A DNA stretch of 64,000 nt from AWTP1-13 sp035550075. GTDB taxonomy: Bacteria; Pseudomonadota; Alphaproteobacteria; Rhizobiales; Hyphomicrobiaceae. The translations under genes and the position numbers were made by a program. Shown here one piece after another: positions 25,708-34,628 of the stretch. The notes under the pieces were generated by a model, which saw only the letters and a list, made by a program, of their open reading frames with translations, made no database searches and was not told where the DNA came from. The stretch covers positions 1-64,000 of the forward strand of contig DASZQG010000049.1 in NCBI GenBank assembly GCA_035550075.1, read 5' to 3'. Position 1 is the stretch's first letter. Each line of letters starts with the position of its first letter.

Positions 25708-27570
25708 CTAGGCGTGCACCCCGAGCGCGCCCTGCAGAGCCCCCAGGACGGCGACGGCATCGCAGCCCGCATGCAGGAAGCCCTCGACGCCGGCGGCCTC
25801 CAGCGCCTTCTGCTGGGCCTTGGGGAGGCCTGCGACCAGGACCTGGGCAGCGCCGGCCGCCTTCAGGACGCCGGCCGTGGATTCACCAAGTTCCTCGTAA
25901 ACCTTGTCGGAGGAGCAGAGGCAGGCAACCGGCGTGCCGGCCTTGGCGAAGGCGGCTCCGACCTCGACCGAGCTGTGCAGGGCCTCGCCGCCCGTGGCCT
26001 CGATCCCGCCGGCGGCCAGGAAGTTCCGCGCCCACAGCGCGCGCGCCGAATGGTCGGCCGGCTCTCCCAGCGTCGCCAGGAATACCCGCGGACGCTGGCC
26101 GGCTTTTGCGGCGTGCGCATCGGCGGCATCACGCAGGCGCTCGAACGGCTCGGCGAGGCGGCGCGCAACCAGTGGCTCGACCTTCGCCCCGGCGACGACG
26201 ATCGGTTCGCTCGGAGGATGGGGAGAAACCTTGACGCCGTCATCGGCCAGCAGCGGGAACGCGGACACGCCGGTCATTTCCAGTTGCAGCGTGTCGATGG
26301 CGCGCGATCGGACCCGCGCGACTTCGGCGATCTGCGCCTGTACGAAGCCGGTCTCGAGCGCGCGCGCCAGCCCGCCGCGAGATTCGATCTCCTGGAACGC
26401 CGACCAGGCCTGTGCGGCAAGGTCGGCCGTGAGCTTCTCGACGAACCAGGAACCATAGGCGGGATCGCCGACGCGCCCGAGGGTGCTTTCCGCTTGCAGG
26501 ACGTGATGGGTATTGCGCGCAACCCGCCGCGCGAACGCATCCGGCCGGCCGATTGCGTCGGTGAAAGGCAGCACGGTGATGGCGTCGGCGCCACCGAATG
26601 CGGCGCCCGCGCAGGCGGCGGTGGCACGCAGCATGTTCACCCACGGATCGCGGCGCGCCAGCATGCGCCGGGAGGTGGAGGCGGTGATGTGGATATGTGG
26701 CGCGGCCCCGCCGGCACCGCACGCCTCCAGCACGTGCGCGGCAAGCCGGCGCGCGGCGCGCAGCTTGGCCATGGTGAGGAACAGGTCGGCGTCGGCGGCG
26801 AGGGCCAGCGCAATCTTGGGCGCGGCGGCGTCCGGCGCGACCCCTTCCGCCTCGCAGGCGCGGAGATAGGCCACCAGCGTCGCCAGCAGAGCGGCGAGCT
26901 CCTGCGCCTCGCTTGCGCCGGCTTCGTGATAGGGCCGTCCGTCCGCGAGCAGGATGCGGACGCTTGGCATGGACATGCCGTCGCGAACGAAGCGGGCAGC
27001 GATCCGGCACGCGTGCTCGGCAGGGTAGTAGAGGGTGCCGGTGGCGGCCAGCGTGCCGAGCGGATCGAGGTTGAAGGCGCCGCGGCGTGCGGCCTCGCTG
27101 ATGCCGGCATCGTGCCAGATCTCGATCAGGCTGCCAGCGGCGTCGAGGGTGTTCTCGCGGGCGTCGAGCGCCACCGCGACAGACTCGAGCGGCACGCCGG
27201 CAAGCGCGGTTGCGAGCGCCTCGGCGCTGTAGCCGAGCCCGAACTGGCCGGGCGCGGTGATTTGCAAGAGAAGGGAGGTGACGCCGCCGGCGATGTCCTC
27301 GCGGATGGCGGCGTTGACCTTTCTGGCGTCCGGCTCGGCGTGGCGTTGGCGGATGTCCCAGCCGCCGGGGGCTGCACGCAAAACAGGGGCGGTGCCCGCG
27401 ATCTCATCGGCGCGGGTGTATAGCGGCTGCACGTCGAGCCCGCCCGGCAGATGCGACACCAGCCGGTCCTCGAAGCGGGCGCGCTTGAGCACCTTGGCGA
27501 CTAGCTCCAGCCAGGCCTCGCGGGTCGGCGCCTGGAACTCGCTGGCGAGCGGCTCACTCGGATCAGACAT
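25708..27570 (-). CDS. mutA: Methylmalonyl-CoA mutase small (beta) subunit
   Basis: A 620-residue MutA-type subunit. The N-terminal TIM-barrel half is recognisable by WDIRQRHAEPDARKVNAAI and LARNTHHVL-type segments. The C-terminal cobalamin-domain fold lacks the DxHxxG cobalamin-binding motif, as expected for the non-catalytic small subunit. With MutB it interconverts methylmalonyl-CoA and succinyl-CoA in propionate metabolism. The catalytic mutB normally follows mutA, but here the downstream gene is a DUF2793 protein, so mutB must lie elsewhere. MeaB is encoded 7.7 kb away. Confidence 0.9.
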   Translation of the reverse strand: MSDPSEPLASEFQAPTREAWLELVAKVLKRARFEDRLVSHLPGGLDVQPLYTRADEIAGTAPVLRAAPGGWDIRQRHAEPDARKVNAAIREDIAGGVTSLLLQITAPGQFGLGYSAEALATALAGVPLESVAVALDARENTLDAAGSLIEIWHDAGISEAARRGAFNLDPLGTLAATGTLYYPAEHACRIAARFVRDGMSMPSVRILLADGRPYHEAGASEAQELAALLATLVAYLRACEAEGVAPDAAAPKIALALAADADLFLTMAKLRAARRLAAHVLEACGAGGAAPHIHITASTSRRMLARRDPWVNMLRATAACAGAAFGGADAITVLPFTDAIGRPDAFARRVARNTHHVLQAESTLGRVGDPAYGSWFVEKLTADLAAQAWSAFQEIESRGGLARALETGFVQAQIAEVARVRSRAIDTLQLEMTGVSAFPLLADDGVKVSPHPPSEPIVVAGAKVEPLVARRLAEPFERLRDAADAHAAKAGQRPRVFLATLGEPADHSARALWARNFLAAGGIEATGGEALHSSVEVGAAFAKAGTPVACLCSSDKVYEELGESTAGVLKAAGAAQVLVAGLPKAQQKALEAAGVEGFLHAGCDAVAVLGALQGALGVHA

Positions 27571-27787
27571 CGTTCAACTCGCGTCCAGCACCGCGATGCG
27601 CCGCGGTCGTCATCCCATTCCTAGACCATCCATGGCTGTTGCCAACGCCGATTTTGGCCGCGCCGCGCGGGTTCCAGCTCCAGGCATGGACATGCAACCA
27701 TCCATTGCCAAGATGCGGTCATCATGCAATCAGGGCGGAACGGCATGATTGGCGAGTCGCGCGCCCCGCGCGGCGGAGGAGCAATTC

Positions 27788-29260
27788 ATGGTGAGCAGCG
27801 CAAACCTGCTGCAGCAAGGCAAGATCTTTCTCGGCCAGAGTATCGAGCCGGAATGCCTGGAGCTCAAACTCGCCAACCGGCACGGGCTGATCACCGGCGC
27901 CACCGGCACCGGCAAGACGGTGAGCCTGCAGGTGCTGGCGGAGGGATTTTCCGCCGCCGGCGTGCCGGTGTTCGCGGCCGACATCAAGGGTGACCTGTCC
28001 GGCGTCTCGGAGAGCGGCACCCAGAAGGAGGGTCTCGTCAAGCGCGCCAAGGAGATCGGGCTCGAGGACTGGTCCAATACCGCGTTCCCGGCGATCTTCT
28101 GGGACCTGTTCGGCGAGCAGGGCCATCCCATCCGCGCCACCGTGCAGGACATGGGGCCGCTGCTGCTGTCGCGTCTGCTGGAGTTGAACGAGACGCAGGA
28201 GGGTGTGCTCAACATCATGTTTCGCGTGGCGGCGGACGAGAGCCTGCCGCTGCTCGACCTGAAGGACCTGCGCGCCATGGCCAACGACATCGGCCAGCGC
28301 GGCAAGGACCTGATGACGAAGTACGGCAATGCGTCTGCCATTTCGGTGGGCGCCATCCAGCGCCGCCTGCTGGTGCTGGAGGAGCAGGGCGCCAACGGCT
28401 TCTTCGGCGAGCCGTCGCTCGACATCCGGGACTTCACGCGAACGGCGCCGGATGGCCGCGGCTTCATCAACATTCTCGCCGCCGACAAGCTGATGAAGAC
28501 GCCGCGCCTCTATGCCACGTTCCTGCTGTGGCTGCTGGCACGGCTGTTCGACACGCTGCCCGAGGTGGGTGACCCGGAGAAGCCGAAGCTGGTGTTCTTC
28601 TTCGACGAGGCGCACCTGCTGTTCTCCGAGGCGCCGAAGGCACTGCTGGAACAGGTGGAGCGGGTGACGCGCCTGATCCGCTCGAAGGGCGTCGGCGTCT
28701 ACTACGTGACCCAGAACCCGCGCGACGTGCCCAACACCGTCTCCGCCCAGCTCGGCAACCGCGTGCAGCATGCCCTGCGCGCCTTCACGCCGATAGAGCA
28801 GAAGGGCATTCGCGCCGCGGCGGAAACCTTTCGCCCCAACCCGAAGCTCGACCTGGAGCGCGTGATCCAGGAGCTGAAGGTGGGCGAGGCGCTGGTGTCG
28901 ATGCTGCATGGCGGCGGCGAGCCGTCGATGGTCCAGCGCACGCTGGTGCGGCCGCCATCGGGCCGAATCGGCCCCGTGACGCCGCAGGAGCGCAAGGCGC
29001 GCGTCGAGTCGAGCCCGGTCTACGGCAAGTACGAGGAGGCGGTGGATCGCGAGTCGGCCTACGAGCTGCTGCAGAAGCGGACGGCGGCCAGCGCGGCGGA
29101 GGCGGATTCGGGTGGCGGCTGGGGCAGCATCCTGATGGGGGGCGGCACCGGGCGGCGGCAAGGTTACGGGGAGACGTTCACGAAGGCGATCATGCGGTCG
29201 GTTGCGAGCAGCGTCGGCCGGGCTATCGTGGGAGCGATCTTGGGCGGGCGCAGGCGCTAG
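27788..29260 (+). CDS. HerA-like (DUF853, YjgR-type) ATPase
   Basis: A 490-residue P-loop ATPase of the DUF853/YjgR family. Walker A is GATGTGKTVS near residue 40 and Walker B is KLVFFFDEAHLLF near residue 280. A sensor/arginine-finger region follows (RLIRSKGVGVYYVTQNPRDVP). It ends with a Gly-rich linker and a short helical tail (GETFTKAIMRSVASSVGRAI). Relatives resemble HerA/FtsK motor ATPases; the cellular role is unclear. The ATG at 27788 is chosen over a TTG 39 nt earlier because GGAGGAG lies just before it. Confidence 0.93.
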   Translation: MVSSANLLQQGKIFLGQSIEPECLELKLANRHGLITGATGTGKTVSLQVLAEGFSAAGVPVFAADIKGDLSGVSESGTQKEGLVKRAKEIGLEDWSNTAFPAIFWDLFGEQGHPIRATVQDMGPLLLSRLLELNETQEGVLNIMFRVAADESLPLLDLKDLRAMANDIGQRGKDLMTKYGNASAISVGAIQRRLLVLEEQGANGFFGEPSLDIRDFTRTAPDGRGFINILAADKLMKTPRLYATFLLWLLARLFDTLPEVGDPEKPKLVFFFDEAHLLFSEAPKALLEQVERVTRLIRSKGVGVYYVTQNPRDVPNTVSAQLGNRVQHALRAFTPIEQKGIRAAAETFRPNPKLDLERVIQELKVGEALVSMLHGGGEPSMVQRTLVRPPSGRIGPVTPQERKARVESSPVYGKYEEAVDRESAYELLQKRTAASAAEADSGGGWGSILMGGGTGRRQGYGETFTKAIMRSVASSVGRAIVGAILGGRRR

Positions 29261-29277
29261 TACCGGAAGGTTCGACG

Positions 29278-29481
29278 ATGGCCGAGAAGCCAGAGGACAA
29301 AGGGGCGATGATGCCGCTTGCAGGACAGCCAGGCGGTGCGCCGAACTACGGCCGGCCGCCGAAGCGCGGCGGCTCCCAGCGCCAGGGGATCGGCGAGACC
29401 GCGGTCAAGGCGCTGATCCGCTCGATCGCCGGGCGGCTGGGCACCATCATCGTGCGCATGATCACCGGGCGGCTGCGGTAG
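29278..29481 (+). CDS. Small paralogue of the HerA-like ATPase C-terminal tail
   Basis: A 67-residue protein starting 17 nt after the ATPase gene. Its last 35 residues (RQGIGETAVKALIRSIAGRL, then GTIIVRMITG) align with the ATPase C-terminus (RQGYGETFTKAIMRSVASSV, then GRAIVGAILGG), so the two share a helical module. Residues 1-35 are polar and Pro/Gly-rich. It is probably cotranslated with the ATPase and may assemble with it through the shared tail. No function is known to me. Confidence 0.75.
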   Translation: MAEKPEDKGAMMPLAGQPGGAPNYGRPPKRGGSQRQGIGETAVKALIRSIAGRLGTIIVRMITGRLR

Positions 29482-29549
29482 GCGCCTGTCAATTCGGTCT
29501 TGCGCCGTACAGACACAGATGCCGGGGAGGGGAGCCCGTCGACGGCGAC

Positions 29550-30251
29550 CTAACCCGCGAGCCCGAGCCGGTCCAGAATGCGGTCGGCCATGCGGGTGCA
29601 GCGCGCGCCGTCGAACGGGAATGCGTCGGTGAGGGCGGAAGCGAGCTGCTCGTCGAGCGCCTGGCGCAGCAGCCGCCGGCCGCGGTGCAGGCGGGTTTTC
29701 ACCGTTGCGGGCGGCACACCGAGGAAGGCGGCGGTTTCCTCGACGCTCAGCTCCTCGATCTCGCGCAGCACGAACACCACGCGGAACGCCTCGGGCAGAT
29801 CGTCGATGGCGCGCTCGATCATGCGGCGGATTTCCCGCTGGGCCGCGGCGCTCTCCGGATCGGCGCCGGCCGCTGCCATGTGCGGAAAAGGAATGACGCG
29901 CTGGGCTCCCGCATCCTCGAGGTCCAGCGCGGCCAGCTCGACGGTCGGCCGCTGCTTGCGCAGGCGGCCAAGCGCCTCGTTGAGGGTAATGCGCGTGAGC
30001 CAGGTGGCGAGGCTGGAGTCGCCGCGGAAGCCGCCGAGGTTCGCGAAGGCGTGCACGTAAGCTTCCTGCACGATGTCCTCCGCCTCGCTGTCGCTGCGCA
30101 CGACAGCGCGGGCAACGCGATAGAGGCGGCGGTTGTGGCGCTGCATGATGGCGCGGAATGCGCCGCCGTCGCCCTCGCGCGCGCGCTGCACCAGCTCGGC
30201 GTCAGGGCGGGAGCTAAGGTCTGTGGTGCGAACTGCCTCTCGGGATGACAT
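29550..30251 (-). CDS. ECF-type RNA polymerase sigma factor
   Basis: A 233-residue sigma-70 family ECF factor. Region 2 is visible as FRAIMQRHNRRLYRVARAVV...AEDIVQEAYVHAFANL. Region 4 is visible as LPEAFRVVFVLREIEELSVEETAAFLGVPPATVKTRLHRGR. A linker of about 45 residues (PFPHMAAAGADPESAAAQ) separates them. A 30-residue extension follows region 4 and has one cysteine. The start at 30251 has an AAAGGG site upstream; 30287 would add 12 residues. No anti-sigma gene is adjacent. Confidence 0.92.
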   Translation of the reverse strand: MSSREAVRTTDLSSRPDAELVQRAREGDGGAFRAIMQRHNRRLYRVARAVVRSDSEAEDIVQEAYVHAFANLGGFRGDSSLATWLTRITLNEALGRLRKQRPTVELAALDLEDAGAQRVIPFPHMAAAGADPESAAAQREIRRMIERAIDDLPEAFRVVFVLREIEELSVEETAAFLGVPPATVKTRLHRGRRLLRQALDEQLASALTDAFPFDGARCTRMADRILDRLGLAG

Positions 30252-30287
30252 GGGCGAAACCCTTTCACGGTTCGAGGCTGGGGGCAA

Positions 30288-30968
30288 TCACGTGTCACAA
30301 AAGGCTGCCGATAGGCCCGGCGCGGCCCCGGCTGAGTTGATGGCAGCAAGGAATTTCTGCTGGGTCGCCGGCTCGTCGCGGAACGCGCCCAGCAAACGGG
30401 TCGTCACCATGGTGGAAGCGTGCTGCCGCACGCCGCGGGTCGACATGCAGCCGTGCCGGCCTTCCACGATGACGCCCACGCCGCGCGGGGTCAGCGCGCG
30501 CTGGAGCGCGTCGGCGATTTCGGCGGTCATCTTCTCCTGGACCTGCAGCCGCCGCGAGAAGGCTTCGACCAGGCGCGCCAGCTTGGAAATGCCAACCACT
30601 CTGCCGCGCGGGAGGTAGCCGATGTGGACGCGGCCCGCGATCGGCGCCATGTGGTGCTCGCAGTGGGAAACGAAACAGATGTCGCGCAGGACGACAATGT
30701 CGTCGTAGCCCGCCACCTCTTCGAAGGTGCGCGCGAGCGCTGCGGCGGGATCCTGGCCGTAGCCCGCGAACCAATCCTCATAGGCGCGCACCACGCGCGC
30801 AGGCGTGTCGCGCAGGCCTTCGCGGGTGGGGTCGTCGCCGGCCCAGCGAATGAGCGTGTTCACCGCGCGCTCCGCTTCCGCTCGCGAGGGCCGTGAATCA
30901 TGTGCATTGAGCCGGGAGATTGCGGGGGTGGGCGCGATCCGATCCTTGACCTGGAGGTGCGTCGTCAT
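30288..30968 (-). CDS. folE: GTP cyclohydrolase I
   Basis: A 226-residue FolE that makes dihydroneopterin triphosphate from GTP for folate and queuosine-type pathways. Motifs: RDICFVSHCEHHMAPIAGRVHIGYLP (zinc-binding Cys and two His), GISKLARLVEAFSRRLQVQE and the third zinc ligand in EGRHGCMSTRG. The start at 30968 (MTTHLQVKD) is taken as the beginning of the usual variable N-terminus; an upstream in-frame ATG adds 37 atypical residues. It lies divergent from the Rieske-FAD reductase gene. Confidence 0.95.
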   Translation of the reverse strand: MTTHLQVKDRIAPTPAISRLNAHDSRPSRAEAERAVNTLIRWAGDDPTREGLRDTPARVVRAYEDWFAGYGQDPAAALARTFEEVAGYDDIVVLRDICFVSHCEHHMAPIAGRVHIGYLPRGRVVGISKLARLVEAFSRRLQVQEKMTAEIADALQRALTPRGVGVIVEGRHGCMSTRGVRQHASTMVTTRLLGAFRDEPATQQKFLAAINSAGAAPGLSAAFCDT

Positions 30969-31163
30969 ACTGTTGAATCTTTCTTTTTTCAGGCATTTCG
31001 CGAGGCATAGGCGTTGCGGCCAGCCCTTGGATACCCGGCGCGCAAAAAGGTTCCCGGGCGAGCACGGGGATTTGCGCAAGGTGCAGGAACGTTTTACGGA
31101 TTCTGACGTCTGATGGCTGGGTCGGTGCGGCCTGAACTTGCGACGTGCAAGGGGAGAACAGCC

Positions 31164-32702
31164 ATGGGTTCAGATCAAGCGAATGCCACGGGGCCCGACC
31201 TGACGGCGGGCGTTGCCCTCGAGGTGATCCCTGACGGCGGCATGCTGGCGGGACATGTCGGCGAGGAGGCGGTGCTGCTCGCGCGGCGGGGTGATGAAAT
31301 CTTCGCCGTGGGCGCCACCTGCACCCATTACGGCGGTCCGCTGGCCGAGGGGCTGTTGGAGAGCGACACGGTGCGCTGCCCCTGGCACCACGCCTGCTTC
31401 AGCCTGCGCACCGGCGAAGCGCTGCATGCCCCGGCCTTCGCACCGCTGCCGTGCTGGCGCGTCGAGCAGCGGGACGGAAAGATTATCGTGCGGGAGAAAG
31501 CGCCGCAGAAGAGGCGGGCGCCGGTGCCGGCCGCAGGCGGGCCGGAGCGGATTGTGATCGTCGGCGGTGGGGCGGCGGGCTTCGCGGCGGCCGACACGCT
31601 GCGCAAGGAAGGTTACCAGGGCAGCCTGGTGATGCTGAGCGAGGATGCCGCCGCGCCGGTGGACCGCCCGAACCTGTCCAAGGACTATCTCGCAGGCACC
31701 GCGCCGGAAGACTGGGTGCCGCTGCGCCCTGCCAGCTACTACACGGAGAACGGCATCGACCTGCGGCTTGGCGCGAACGTTGCGGCGATCAACCCGCGCG
31801 CCCGCGAGGTGACGCTCGGCAGCGGCGCGACGCTCGAGTACGACCGCCTGCTGCTGGCGACCGGGGCCGAGCCGGTGAAGCTTTTGATCCCCGGGGCCGA
31901 CCAGCCGAACGTGCGCACCCTGCGCAGCCTCGCCGACTGCCGGGCCATCATCGAGCTGGCCAAGACCGCGCGCAGCGCGATCGTGCTGGGCGCGAGCTTC
32001 ATCGGGCTGGAGGTGGCCGCATCGCTGCGCGCGCGCGGCATCGTGGTGCATGTGGTGGCACCGGAGAAGGTGCCGATGGAGCGCGCGCTGGGCCCGCAGA
32101 TCGGCACCTTCGTGCGCAGGCTGCACGAGGAGCACGGCGTGATCTTTCACCTGGAGGAGCGCGGCGTCGGCATCAGCGGGATGCGCATGCGCTTGCGCAG
32201 CGGTGCCAGCCTCGAGGCTGATCTGATCGTCGCCGGCATCGGCGTACGCCCGCGGCTGGCGCTGGCGGAGGCGGCGGGGCTGGGCATGGATCGGGGAATC
32301 GCAGTCAATCCGTACCTGGAGACGACGGCATCGGGCGTGTTCGCCGCGGGCGACGTGGCGCGCTGGCCCGATCCGCACACGGGCGAGAACATCCGCGTCG
32401 AGCATTGGGTGGTGGCGCAACGGCAGGGCCAGACCGCCGCGCGCAACATGCTGGGGCGGCGCGAGAAGTTTGCCGCCGTGCCGTTCTTCTGGAGCCAGCA
32501 CTACGATGTGCCGATCAATTACGTCGGCCATGTCGAGGCCGGCGCGGAGATCGAGGTCGAGGGCGACGTGGCGGCCAAGGACTGCGTGGTGCGCTACCGG
32601 CGCAATGGGCGCGTGCTGGCGGTGGCTTCGATCTTCCGCGACCAGGAAAGCCTGCAGGCCGAGCTGGCGATGGAGCGGGAGGCAGCGTCCGCAGCGGCTT
32701 AA
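31164..32702 (+). CDS. Rieske-FAD/NAD(P) oxidoreductase fusion
   Basis: A 512-residue reductase. The N-terminal Rieske domain (about 5-105) has the CTH...CPWHH ligand pattern for a 2Fe-2S centre. The rest is an apoptosis-inducing-factor-like reductase with an FAD-binding GGGAAGFAAADTLR near residue 135, an NAD-binding segment around VLGASFIGLEVAASL, an FAD segment VFAAGDVARW and a C-terminal reductase domain. It may reduce a ferredoxin or an oxygenase partner; no oxygenase gene is nearby. An AAGGGGAG site supports the start at 31164. Confidence 0.92.
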   Translation: MGSDQANATGPDLTAGVALEVIPDGGMLAGHVGEEAVLLARRGDEIFAVGATCTHYGGPLAEGLLESDTVRCPWHHACFSLRTGEALHAPAFAPLPCWRVEQRDGKIIVREKAPQKRRAPVPAAGGPERIVIVGGGAAGFAAADTLRKEGYQGSLVMLSEDAAAPVDRPNLSKDYLAGTAPEDWVPLRPASYYTENGIDLRLGANVAAINPRAREVTLGSGATLEYDRLLLATGAEPVKLLIPGADQPNVRTLRSLADCRAIIELAKTARSAIVLGASFIGLEVAASLRARGIVVHVVAPEKVPMERALGPQIGTFVRRLHEEHGVIFHLEERGVGISGMRMRLRSGASLEADLIVAGIGVRPRLALAEAAGLGMDRGIAVNPYLETTASGVFAAGDVARWPDPHTGENIRVEHWVVAQRQGQTAARNMLGRREKFAAVPFFWSQHYDVPINYVGHVEAGAEIEVEGDVAAKDCVVRYRRNGRVLAVASIFRDQESLQAELAMEREAASAAA

Positions 32703-32722
32703 CCGGGGCAGGGACTGCGAGG

Positions 32723-34546
32723 CTACGGCGCCCCGGCGACGGCGTCGGCCAGCAGAGGATGGCCGTTGGCCTTGAGCTGCGCCATCTCCTGGAGGGTCCA
32801 CCGGTAGGTCGTCTCCACCAGCTCGACGTGACGGTGCCAGTCGAGGACGCCCATGCCCGCCGGCAGCGGCGGCACCAGCAGAACGTCCTCAGGCCGCAGG
32901 TGGCGCTCGAAATCCTGGCGGTTGGCCATCAGCGAGCGCATCAGTACGGTGCCAACGCCCGGCGCCTTTGGCAGCGTGCGCCGCGTGAACGGGTCGATCA
33001 CGCTGCGCAGCAGATGGCTGCGCGAGGGCAACGCGCGGTAGTCCACGTCGAACCGTTCCAGCGTCGGCGCCTGGAAGCTGATCACCACATTCGGCCCGCT
33101 TTTCAGCTCATGCATGATGCGCACCGGCACGTTGTCCATGATGGCGCCGTCCACCAGCATGTGGCCGTCCTGCGTGTAGTAGGGCGGCAGCAGCACCGGC
33201 ACCGAGCCGGTGGCACGCACGGCTGCCCACAGGTCGCCGCGGCGGTGGCGGTGCAGGCCATAGGTGGAGAGATCGGTGGAGACGGCGAAATAGGGGATCC
33301 ACAAATCCTCGATGTCGATGCCGCCGTAATGGCGGGCGAGCTGGCGGTCGAAGTGGGTGTGATCGAGGAGGCTGTAGCGCGGCCAGGTGTAGCGGCGCAT
33401 CGCACGGTTGGTGACGAAAATGTCATGGGTGGCCTGCTGAACGTCGTCGGGATGGCTGCCCATGGCGAAGGCCGCCGTCATGGCGCCGCCGCCGGATGTA
33501 CCGCCCACGATGTCGAAGGTGAGGCCGACGTGCTGGAGGGCCTTGTAGATGCCGATGTGGGCCGTGCAGTAGGCGCCGCCGCCACAGGCGATCAGGCCGA
33601 GCGCGGTGCCGCCGATGAAGCGGGTGAGCCGCTGCAGATCGCTCGTGTCGCCGAGGGCGACATGATGGTGCATCGACACGCTGCGCCCCTCGAGCCAGCG
33701 CGCGGTTCCGGAGATGACGCCGCGGGTCTCGTGCAGCAGGACCAGGCGCTGTGCCTCGCCCGGCAGCAGCTCGGCAGAGCGGCGCTCCAGTGGATTGGGC
33801 GCGGGATCGGCAGCATGCAGGCCGGCGGCGAGCACGAGGTCGGCCTGCCGGATCGCTTTCTCCGACCAGGGAGTGAGCTCGGGATCGGCGACGAACAGCA
33901 CGTAGTCGTAGCGGCTTTCGAGCGCATTGAAGACGTGCGTGGCCTCGGCGCTTTCGAGCGGCGTGTTGGGCGGAAGCACGCTGCGCGCCTCGTCCGAGGT
34001 GAGCAGCAGTACGCTGTTCGATGCCCGAAACACGGCGTCCTGCTTGCGCACGAACGCCTCGGGCAGAGCCGAGGCGCCGGCGCGGATCAGGGCGATGGTG
34101 CGCGGGCGCGGATCGGGCGGCGGCGGACGGGCGACGTTGCCTTCCGCCACACGCCGGGCCAGCGTGACGGTGAGCGTGCGCCAGATGCCGGGGCTGGTGG
34201 CGGAAAGCTGCTCGAACTCGCCGCGTCCGAGGCAAAGCACTGCGCTGTCGCGCAGGGCGGTGACGGTGGCGGTACGCACGCCGCCCGCCAGGAATGCGAT
34301 CTCGCCGATCGGCTGGCCCGGCCCGACCTCCGCAATCGGATCGCGGCGCCCGCCGATGGTGACGGTGAAGCGGCCGGTCAGCACGATGAACAGCGCGTCC
34401 GCCACGTCGCCCTGGCGCACCAGCACCTCGCCGCGCTTGAGCGTGCGGGTGTGCAGGCCGGAGGCCAGCCGCGCGCGCTCAGCAGAGTCGAGGCCCTGGA
34501 AGATTTCAACGGCGTCGAGGCCGCTCTCGGGGGGTGTTGGTTGCAT
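32723..34546 (-). CDS. Cyclic-nucleotide-binding patatin-like phospholipase
   Basis: A 607-residue protein of the NTE/RssA type. Residues about 10-125 form a cNMP-binding domain (GEVLVRQGDVADALFIVLTG and GQPIGEIAFLAGG). A Rossmann-like middle part follows. The patatin lipase domain (about 295-500) has the oxyanion loop CGGGAYCTAHIGIY, nucleophile elbow GGTSGGG and catalytic Asp in DGAIMDN. It should hydrolyse phospholipid or lysophospholipid esters under nucleotide control. The start at 34546 is the ATG just before the conserved region. Confidence 0.92.
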   Translation of the reverse strand: MQPTPPESGLDAVEIFQGLDSAERARLASGLHTRTLKRGEVLVRQGDVADALFIVLTGRFTVTIGGRRDPIAEVGPGQPIGEIAFLAGGVRTATVTALRDSAVLCLGRGEFEQLSATSPGIWRTLTVTLARRVAEGNVARPPPPDPRPRTIALIRAGASALPEAFVRKQDAVFRASNSVLLLTSDEARSVLPPNTPLESAEATHVFNALESRYDYVLFVADPELTPWSEKAIRQADLVLAAGLHAADPAPNPLERRSAELLPGEAQRLVLLHETRGVISGTARWLEGRSVSMHHHVALGDTSDLQRLTRFIGGTALGLIACGGGAYCTAHIGIYKALQHVGLTFDIVGGTSGGGAMTAAFAMGSHPDDVQQATHDIFVTNRAMRRYTWPRYSLLDHTHFDRQLARHYGGIDIEDLWIPYFAVSTDLSTYGLHRHRRGDLWAAVRATGSVPVLLPPYYTQDGHMLVDGAIMDNVPVRIMHELKSGPNVVISFQAPTLERFDVDYRALPSRSHLLRSVIDPFTRRTLPKAPGVGTVLMRSLMANRQDFERHLRPEDVLLVPPLPAGMGVLDWHRHVELVETTYRWTLQEMAQLKANGHPLLADAVAGAP

Positions 34547-34628
34547 GCCGTTCCGGCGTCCAGGACGCACAACCGGGCGAGCCTAGCGCAGCTTTCCGCC
34601 GGGGAGAATGTGCGATCAGAAGATGAGA

